A DNA stretch of 53,591 bases from an uncultured Eubacteriales bacterium (GTDB lineage: Bacteria > Bacillota > Clostridia > Oscillospirales > Oscillospiraceae). The notes beneath the pieces are model-generated. The model saw only the letters and a list, made by a program, of their open reading frames with translations. It had not been told where the DNA came from and made no database searches. Shown one piece after another: positions 48,175 through 53,591 of the stretch; the stretch's first letter is position 1; every line of letters begins with the position of its first letter. The position numbers and the translations under genes were made by a program. The stretch lies in contig ONEB01000016.1 of assembly GCA_900316745.1 (NCBI GenBank), forward strand, positions 1 to 53,591, written 5' to 3'.

Positions 48175-48220
48175 GCTCTTCCCTCCCGCCTGTCCAGCGC
48201 TTTTCCTTTACAGCCTTGTC

Positions 48221-48249
48221 ATTATACGCCCCGTTCCCATCCCTGTCAA
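48221..48249 (-). promoter_or_regulatory. Promoter of the ylxM-mutY operon
   Basis: On the minus strand TTGACA (48244-48249), 17 bases, TATAAT (48221-48226): perfect consensus. Confidence 0.95.
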
Positions 48250-48393
48250 GTGTTTTTCTTTGTCAGACCGGGTTTTTCGTAATATCAGAAGTTTGTCTAA
48301 ATCTTTCCCTCCCGATTCTATTGCTTTTTTGTGAAAAAGCCGATACTATAAATATAAAATCCATGACACTCCGCTTATCAAAGGAGATTTTCC

Positions 48394-49317
48394 ATGACGC
48401 TTCAGGAATTTACAATATCCTCATCCGGCGGGCAGCGGCGGCTGCACGTCTGCCAGTGGACGCCGGAGGGAACGGCGCGCGCAGTGGTACAGCTCACGCA
48501 CGGCATGTGCGAGCACATTCTGCGCTATGCGCCGCTCGCCGAGACGCTCACAGCGCGCGGCTTTGCCGTGATCGGGCACGACCACCTCGGGCACGGGCAC
48601 ACTGCGCTGGACAGGGACGATCTCGGCATCTTCCCCGCCGACCATCCCTCCCAGACGCTCTCGGACGATATCCGCAAGGTGGCAGCAGTGGCGCGAGCGC
48701 GGTTTCCCGGGCTGCCGGTGTTTCTGCTGGGTCACAGCATGGGCAGCTTCCTCGCGCGGCGCGTCTGCATGGAAGCGCCGAAGACCTATCGCGGCGTGAT
48801 CCTGATGGCGACCGGCGACATTCCCGCGCCCGTCGTCCAGAGCGCGAAAGCCGCTCTGCGCTCGATGATCCGTCTGCGCGGCGCAAACCACCGCCCGACG
48901 CGCATCACGGCACTCGGCATCGCGCGCAACAACCGGCAGTTTCAGCCTGTTGAAACAGACAACGACTGGCTCAGCTCCGACCGGGAAAAGCTCGGAGCAT
49001 ACAACGCAGACCCGCTCTGCCGGTTCACGTTTTCGGCGTCGGGGTATCTGATGCTGATCAAAACCATCGAATATATCCAGAAGCCGGAGCACATCCGCGC
49101 GCTCGCGCCGGATCTCTCGATCCTGTTTGTGTCCGGCGCGCTCGACCCGATCGGCGAAAACGGACGGGGCGTGCGCCGCGTGATGAAGCGCTATCAAAAG
49201 GAATGCGGCGATGTGAGTCTCAAGCTCTACCCCGGCTGCCGCCACCAGATCCTGGACGAGACGATCTCGGACACGATCTGCTCGGACATTGCGGACTGGG
49301 TGGAGGCAAGGGTGTAA
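48394..49317 (+). CDS. Alpha/beta hydrolase, monoacylglycerol lipase-like
   Basis: A 307-residue serine hydrolase of the hydrolase_4 group: oxyanion region LTHGMCEH, nucleophile Ser115 in LLGHSMGS, Asp in GALDPIGENG and His in CRHQILDE. No signal peptide, so it acts in the cytoplasm on monoacylglycerols or lysophospholipids. GGAG site before the ATG. Confidence 0.88.
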   Translation: MTLQEFTISSSGGQRRLHVCQWTPEGTARAVVQLTHGMCEHILRYAPLAETLTARGFAVIGHDHLGHGHTALDRDDLGIFPADHPSQTLSDDIRKVAAVARARFPGLPVFLLGHSMGSFLARRVCMEAPKTYRGVILMATGDIPAPVVQSAKAALRSMIRLRGANHRPTRITALGIARNNRQFQPVETDNDWLSSDREKLGAYNADPLCRFTFSASGYLMLIKTIEYIQKPEHIRALAPDLSILFVSGALDPIGENGRGVRRVMKRYQKECGDVSLKLYPGCRHQILDETISDTICSDIADWVEARV

Positions 49318-49376
49318 CGGCAATCTTTTAAAAGCCCTTGCGAAAAGGCGCAAAATGGTGTATGATAGCTTAACGT

Positions 49377-49670
49377 AGTCCTTGACAAGGCTGCACTAGT
49401 TGGGGAGCTAGCGGTGCCCTGTAACCTGCAATCCGCTACAGCAGGGATGAATTCCCGCCCCCGGATAGCCGATGTGTCGTCTGACCGCAGTAAGCGGTGA
49501 TGAAGGTCCGGTCCCGCGCAACGGAACCCCGTGAACCATGTCAGGCGGGGAACCGAGCAGCATTAAGCGGGTCATTCCGTGTGCCGTGGGGCAACCGGAC
49601 CGGAGCTGGCTGCTGTGGTAACGGGCATATCGTCTATGCAAAGGCGGGTGTGCAGTCTTGTCAAGGACTA
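49377..49670 (+). ncRNA. Signal recognition particle RNA, large Gram-positive type
   Basis: About 294 bases closed by AGTCCTTGACAAG and its complement at the ends. The Alu domain is in the 5' part; the conserved SRP domain includes GTGAACCATGTCAGG, the GGAA tetraloop, and GAGCAGCATTAAGC with the asymmetric-loop AGCAG, as in Bacillus scRNA. It lies just before dnaX, a common Firmicutes position. Confidence 0.95.
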
Positions 49671-49684
49671 CTTAGCTTACGCTT

Positions 49685-49864
49685 CATTGCAACGCCCTGT
49701 GGGCGTCGCAATGAGAGAATTTGCACTGCGCTGCGCATTCTGGGCTTCAAAAGCTTACGCTTTTGAATGTCAGAATGCTCCGCTCCGTGAGAAGTATTTT
49801 TGCCATCCGGCAAAGCCGGACGGCAAAAATGATTCAATTTTATTTGCGGCTTGCGAGCCGCAAA
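49685..49864 (+). repeat. Array of four hairpins between SRP RNA and dnaX
   Basis: Successive inverted repeats: CATTGC..CGCCC/GGGCG..GCAATG (49685-49713), CATTCT/AGAATG with inner AAAAG/CTTTT (49736-49777), TTTTGCC/GGCAAAA with inner CCGG pairs (49795-49830), and TTTGCGGC/GCCGCAAA (49843-49864). The 218 bases hold no gene. They may process SRP RNA from the transcript or stop readthrough. Confidence 0.7.
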
Positions 49865-49887
49865 CTCTACGAGGTTTTGGTAAGAAG

Positions 49888-51507
49888 GTGATTGCGACGT
49901 ATCAGGCTTTATATCGGAAATGGCGGCCGCAGACGTTTGATGACGTGGTGGGTCAGGAGCACATCACCGAGACGCTCAAGCAGCAGGTGCGCACGGATCG
50001 TCTGAGCCACGCCTATCTCTTCATCGGCACGCGCGGCACCGGCAAGACCACCTGCGCCAAGATCCTCGCCAAGGCGGTCAACTGCGAGCATCCCGTGAAC
50101 GGGAATCCCTGCAACTGCTGCGCAGCCTGCCGGGGCATCGACGACGGCTCCGTGCTGGACGTCGTGGAGCTCGACGCCGCCTCGAACAACGGCGTGGACA
50201 ACGTCCGCGCCCTGCGCGACGAGGCCGTGTTCTCCCCCGCCAACGTGAAAAAGCGCGTCTACATCGTGGACGAGGTGCACATGCTGAGCATGAGCGCTTT
50301 CAACGCGCTGCTGAAAATACTTGAGGAACCGCCCGAGCACCTCATGTTCATTCTCGCAACGACAGAGCTCCACAAGGTTCCCGCGACGATTCTCTCCCGC
50401 TGCCAGCGCCACAGCTTCAAGCGCATTGTGCCCGAGAAGATCGCGGCGCGCCTGAACTACGTCGCCGAACAGGAAAAGCTGGATCTGAAGCCGGACGCGG
50501 CGGAGCTGCTCGCCCGCCTCGCCAACGGCGGCATGCGCGATGCGCTGACGCTGCTGGATCAGTGCTCCGGATCCGAGCACATCACGCAGGAGACCGTGCT
50601 CTCCGCGATGGGGCTTGCCGGAACGCTGCGCACGAGCGCGCTGCTTCAGGCAGCCGCCCTGGGTGACACCGCCGGGGCGCTGACGCAGTTTCGCGCCCTG
50701 TGGCAGGATGGCAAGGATCCCTCCGCGCTTCTGGACGAGCTCGCGGCGCTGATGCGCGACGCGCTCATGCGCGCAGTCGCTCCCCGCGGCGGCGACGCGC
50801 TGCTCTCCGGCGCTTATGACAACGCGACGCTGGACAGGTTTGTCTCGATGCTGGGCGCCGGTCGGCTGCTCTCCGGCATCACGACGATACAGGACGCCCT
50901 CTCCGGCATGGCGCAGGCGACCGACACCCGCCTTGCCGCAGAGCTCTGCATCATCCGTCTCTCCCGCCCGCAGCTGCAGGACGAGCTGACGGGACTCGCC
51001 GCGCGCGTGACCGCGCTGGAAAACGGCGCCGCAGCGCAGACGGTGTTCGTCCCGGACGCACCGGCGCCCGTAATTGAGCGCGCACCGGAGCTAGAGCCGC
51101 AGCCCGCTCCCGCGCCTGCGCCGATTCCGGAGCCGCCCGCGCAGCCTGACCCGATCCCGGAGCCGGAACCCGAGCCTTCACCCGCGCCCAAAGCCGAGGG
51201 CGATCTGTGGCAGCAAATCTGCGCCGCGCTGAACGGACAGATGCCGGTGGCGAACTATAAGCTGATGCAGGATCCGCTGCAGGTATCCCCCGTTTTCGAG
51301 GGCGACACGCTGCGCATCCGACTCGATAAGTCGTTCGCGGCGATGATTTTTAACACTCCCACGGTCTCGGAATTGATCCGTGACGCCGCCACGCAATGCG
51401 CGGGACGCCCGATCCGCGTGGAGATGACTGAAATGGACGCGCGCGAGCAGATCAACCAGCGCAGCATCGATGAGCTCTCGCGCTTTGGAAACGTAACGAT
51501 AAAATAA
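49888..51507 (+). CDS. dnaX: DNA polymerase III subunits gamma and tau
   Basis: The 539-residue clamp-loader ATPase: Walker A GTRGTGKTT at 47-55, zinc cysteines in CEHPVNGNPCNCCAAC, Walker B VDEVHMLS and sensor SRCQRHSFKR. A Pro-rich stretch (about residues 385-425) leads to the tau-type C-terminal domain. No ATG precedes YQALYRKWRP; I chose GTG 49888. The expected ATG before TATCAG is ACG (49897-49899), with AAGGTG six bases ahead, so ACG or ATT initiation is also possible. Followed by ybaB. Confidence 0.93.
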   Translation: MIATYQALYRKWRPQTFDDVVGQEHITETLKQQVRTDRLSHAYLFIGTRGTGKTTCAKILAKAVNCEHPVNGNPCNCCAACRGIDDGSVLDVVELDAASNNGVDNVRALRDEAVFSPANVKKRVYIVDEVHMLSMSAFNALLKILEEPPEHLMFILATTELHKVPATILSRCQRHSFKRIVPEKIAARLNYVAEQEKLDLKPDAAELLARLANGGMRDALTLLDQCSGSEHITQETVLSAMGLAGTLRTSALLQAAALGDTAGALTQFRALWQDGKDPSALLDELAALMRDALMRAVAPRGGDALLSGAYDNATLDRFVSMLGAGRLLSGITTIQDALSGMAQATDTRLAAELCIIRLSRPQLQDELTGLAARVTALENGAAAQTVFVPDAPAPVIERAPELEPQPAPAPAPIPEPPAQPDPIPEPEPEPSPAPKAEGDLWQQICAALNGQMPVANYKLMQDPLQVSPVFEGDTLRIRLDKSFAAMIFNTPTVSELIRDAATQCAGRPIRVEMTEMDAREQINQRSIDELSRFGNVTIK

Positions 51508-51535
51508 GAGATCACGACACAGGAGGAATACAATC

Positions 51536-51883
51536 ATGGCAAAAGGCGGTTTTCGCGGCGGCTTTGGCGGCATGAGCCAGGCCAATATGATGAAACAGGC
51601 TCAGAAGATGCAGCAGGATTTCCTGCGCATGCAGAAAGAGCTGGAAGAGAAAGAATTCACCGCGAAGTCCGGCGGCGGCGTTGTCACCGCTGTCGTCAAC
51701 GGCAACAAGGAGCTCACCAAGCTCACCATCGATCCCGACGCCGTCGATCCCGATGATGTCGAGATGCTGGAGGACCTCGTCATCGCGGCGGTCAATGAGG
51801 CGCTGCGCATGTACGAAGCCGAGTCCGAAGCCACCGTGAACAAGCTCACCGGCGGCATGAACCTCGGCGGCCTGGGCTTCTGA
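51536..51883 (+). CDS. YbaB/EbfC nucleoid-associated protein
   Basis: A 115-residue small DNA-binding protein with the family core MMKQAQKMQQDFLRMQKELEE and LTKLTIDPDAVDPDDVEML, preceded by a Gly/Phe-rich start. The dnaX-ybaB order is conserved; recR, often next, is absent here. AGGAGGA site. Confidence 0.94.
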   Translation: MAKGGFRGGFGGMSQANMMKQAQKMQQDFLRMQKELEEKEFTAKSGGGVVTAVVNGNKELTKLTIDPDAVDPDDVEMLEDLVIAAVNEALRMYEAESEATVNKLTGGMNLGGLGF

Positions 51884-51894
51884 TCGGGAAAAAG

Positions 51895-51936
51895 AAAAAG
51901 CTCCTGCGCACCGGGATCGGTGCGCAGGAGCTTTTT
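51895..51936. terminator. Bidirectional terminator between ybaB and rsmE
   Basis: AAAAAGCTCCTGCGCACC, loop GGGATC, then the full complement ending CTTTTT. It lies between convergent genes. Confidence 0.95.
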
Positions 51937-51949
51937 ATATTCAGATCGT

Positions 51950-52678
51950 TTACAGGTTCCAGGTCGCATACATCAAGGCTGTCAATGCCACGACCGGCGC
52001 GGTCTCGCACCGGAGGATGCGCGGACCCATGGCGCAGATATTCAGCCCCGCGTGGCGTGCAAGCTCTGCCTCGAACGGCTCAAAGCCGCCCTCAGGTCCG
52101 GTGATGATGGCGGCGCTGCGCGCGCCGGGCCTGGACTCGATCGCCGCCCGAAGCGGCACACGGTCGCCCGTCTCATAGAGGAACAGCCCCATGTCCGTGT
52201 GCACGGCCCGGTTCAGCACCTCGCCGTAGTCGCTTAAGTACGACACCTGCGGGATCACGCCGCGGCCGGACTGCTTGGCGGCCTCCTCGGCGATGCGGTT
52301 CCATCGGGTCAGCTTGTTTTCAATGTTCTGCGCTTTCGCGACGCAGCGCGTACAGGAGAAAAACACGATCTCCGCCGCGCCCGCCTCGGTGCACTTCTGC
52401 ACGAGGAAATCCGCCCGCTCGCCTTTCGGCAGACCGGCGAGGATCGTCGTGCGCACGGTCGGCTCGCTTTTCGACGGCTCCGAGCGCAGGATCTCCGCCT
52501 CGCTCTCCCCGTCTCCCACGCGCACCATGCGGCAGTAGTAGTCCGTGCCGTGCCCGTCGCAGATGACGATGTCCTCGCCGGGCTTGAGCCGCAGGACGCG
52601 CACGTGCTCGGCGTCACGTCCGCGAATGATCGCCGTGCCGCCGCCCAGATTTGTTCCAGCCATGAAAAACCGTGTCAT
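51950..52678 (-). CDS. rsmE: 16S rRNA (uracil-1498-N3)-methyltransferase
   Basis: A 242-residue SPOUT methyltransferase for U1498 of 16S rRNA: an N-terminal PUA-like domain (IRGRDAEHVRVLRLKPGEDI) and the knot with IITGPEGGFEPFE and MGPRILRCETAPVVAL. Single gene. Confidence 0.95.
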   Translation of the reverse strand: MTRFFMAGTNLGGGTAIIRGRDAEHVRVLRLKPGEDIVICDGHGTDYYCRMVRVGDGESEAEILRSEPSKSEPTVRTTILAGLPKGERADFLVQKCTEAGAAEIVFFSCTRCVAKAQNIENKLTRWNRIAEEAAKQSGRGVIPQVSYLSDYGEVLNRAVHTDMGLFLYETGDRVPLRAAIESRPGARSAAIITGPEGGFEPFEAELARHAGLNICAMGPRILRCETAPVVALTALMYATWNL

Positions 52679-52774
52679 AACCTGTGCCTCCGATGTGTTC
52701 TGCTTCTGGCGCTATTATGGCATAACGCGCACGGATTTGCAAGTGCGCGCATAGGATACCGCGGGGTGATGAGA

Positions 52775-53266
52775 ATGAACGAGAAGGACCGCGAGGTGCT
52801 CGCGCGGTTCGACGCGATCTGGGGACGCGTGCAGCCGGAGTGCGCGTCGGAGCCTGCCGCAAAGCCGGAGACGCCCGACGAGGCGCAGGGGCTTCGGCTC
52901 ATGATCGAGCAGACTGCCGCGGCGGCAAAGGTGCTCTCAGAGCTCGCGAAGCAGGAGCCCCGCTGCGCATGCAGACTCCGGGCGCTTGCGTGCGAGCGCA
53001 GCGTCATGGCGCGGCAGCTGCAGGGCGCATACTATCTGCTCACAGGCGAGAGATGCGCGCCGGGCGCGAGCTGCGCTGCGCACCGGGAGCACGCGAAGTG
53101 TCTGCGCTGTCTCTGGCAGACGAGCCGGAATCAGGCGCTCCACGCCCGGCGGTACGCCGAGGCGACCGACGAGCCGCTCCTGCAAACGCTCTACACCGAG
53201 CTCGCCGCGCTGCTGGACGCCCAGAGCGAGTCGCTGCTGGACGTCATCTGCACCGTACTCGGCTGA
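52775..53266 (+). CDS. Small helical protein of unknown function, ferritin-like in style
   Basis: A 163-residue mainly helical protein with four potential long helices (EQTAAAAKVLSELAKQ; CERSVMARQLQGAYYLLTG; CLRCLWQTSRNQALHARRYAE; LYTELAALLDAQSESLLDVI) and several Cys. The layout recalls ferritin-like four-helix bundles, but I see no clear ExxH metal pair, so this is weak. ATG 52775 is six bases after GGGGTG; ATG 52769 touches that site. No operon partner. Confidence 0.6.
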   Translation: MNEKDREVLARFDAIWGRVQPECASEPAAKPETPDEAQGLRLMIEQTAAAAKVLSELAKQEPRCACRLRALACERSVMARQLQGAYYLLTGERCAPGASCAAHREHAKCLRCLWQTSRNQALHARRYAEATDEPLLQTLYTELAALLDAQSESLLDVICTVLG

Positions 53267-53313
53267 TCGAAAACGGGTTTTACAAAAAACGCGGAAAAAG
53301 AAAAAATTCGCGC

Positions 53314-53342
53314 TTGACTTTCCCGTGATTATCTATTATAAT
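53314..53342 (+). promoter_or_regulatory. Promoter of tRNA-Ser
   Basis: TTGACT (53314-53319), 17 bases, TATAAT (53337-53342), 42 bases before the mature tRNA. Confidence 0.9.
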
Positions 53343-53384
53343 ATGCAAGCTGACAACTGCATACAGTTTGTTACGATCAGCCGT

Positions 53385-53477
53385 GGAGAAGTCGCGTAGT
53401 CCGGCCGAGCGCGCACGATTGGAAATCGTGTATACCCCAAAAGGGTATCGAGGGTTCGAATCCCTCCTTCTCCGCCA
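53385..53477 (+). tRNA. tRNA-Ser (anticodon GGA)
   Basis: A 93-base class II tRNA: acceptor GGAGAAG/CTTCTCC, anticodon stem CACGA/TCGTG with loop TTGGAAA (anticodon GGA), long variable arm (TACCCC/GGGTA), T loop TTCGAAT, discriminator G and encoded CCA at 53475-53477. Reads UCC and UCU codons. Confidence 0.96.
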
Positions 53478-53483
53478 CTAAAG

Positions 53484-53517
53484 TCCTTGCATTTTAACGA
53501 ATGCAAGGGCTTTTTCT
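53484..53517 (+). terminator. Terminator after tRNA-Ser
   Basis: CCTTGCAT and ATGCAAGG pair around TTTAACGA, then GCTTTTTCTTTT. The remaining bases to the window end show no gene; the tandem TGACCCTTA motifs there are unexplained. Confidence 0.88.
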
Positions 53518-53591
53518 TTTGCTGACCCTTACGATGACCCTTAAAGGTTTTTGGCGTTTTGGAGGGCTCAACCCTCGTCATGACGCTATTG

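Noticed and set aside
49408-49766. Small open frames across 49.4-49.8 kb
   Set aside because: They translate the SRP RNA and the hairpin array on either strand and have no ribosome sites.
53336-53581. An 81-residue minus-strand open frame at the right edge
   Set aside because: Most of it is the reverse complement of tRNA-Ser (the EGGIRTLDT-type peptide is a well-known artefact of tRNA genes).

Overview
The window reads as chromosomal DNA of a GC-rich Clostridia species. Signs are sigma-A promoters (TTGACA-17-TATAAT), strong AGGAGG ribosome binding sites, a HrcA/CIRCE operator, a large Gram-positive-type SRP RNA, the ylxM-ffh-rpsP-khpA-rimM-trmD order, and an SRP RNA-dnaX-ybaB order. The high GC, the ANTAR-controlled nitrogen genes and S-layer-homology proteins suggest an Oscillospiraceae-like gut bacterium; that placement is inference.

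Layout. 1-2.8 kb is a decayed accessory zone: remnants of a MATE transporter, an SLC13-type transporter, a cytidylate-kinase-like gene and a HEAT-repeat gene, around an intact CIRCE-controlled hsp20. 2.8-25.4 kb is a nitrogen-assimilation island: glnN (GS III), glmS, a GS-I-like gene with an adjacent ANTAR antiterminator gene, an Amt-PII fusion, nadE, a PLP sulfur lyase with a nitrilase-family amidase, gltD and gltB, then asnB-pyrG-guaA(pseudo)-purA. 25.5-26.9 kb holds a broken tRNA-Ala, an AlkZ-like gene and a glyoxalase. 26.9-32.4 kb is glycogen metabolism: glgB and a GlgA-GH13 fusion. 32.4-36.9 kb has HAD, J-domain, DUF5685-like and zinc-ribbon genes, then an ECF sigma/RsgI-like pair. 37.1-40.7 kb has two secreted SGNH-SLH proteins, the second frameshifted. 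40.8-48.2 kb is an aminotransferase followed by an eight-gene operon, ylxM to mutY, that includes a TrmD-GNAT fusion. 48.4-53.6 kb has a lipase-like hydrolase, SRP RNA, dnaX, ybaB, rsmE, a small unknown protein and tRNA-Ser(GGA).

The most interesting system is a compact RNA regulon. glnN, glmS, amt-nadE and asnB-pyrG-purA each start with a strong promoter followed almost at once by an intrinsic terminator. The 5' arm of each terminator can fold instead into a short hairpin with a six-base loop carrying A at position 1 and G at position 4, the recognition feature of ANTAR proteins. Three of the four promoters share an identical 12-bp box spanning the -35. An ANTAR protein whose receiver domain has lost its phospho-acceptor Asp is encoded inside the island. 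The natural model is that this protein binds the hexaloop hairpins and lets polymerase read through into genes that capture ammonium or spend glutamine. A second structured RNA is shared by the asnB leader and the 3' flank of nadE.

Other points of note are three domain fusions (Amt-PII, GlgA-GH13, TrmD-GNAT), a guaA copy with three internal deletions, and a hairpin array between the SRP RNA and a dnaX with a non-standard start codon.
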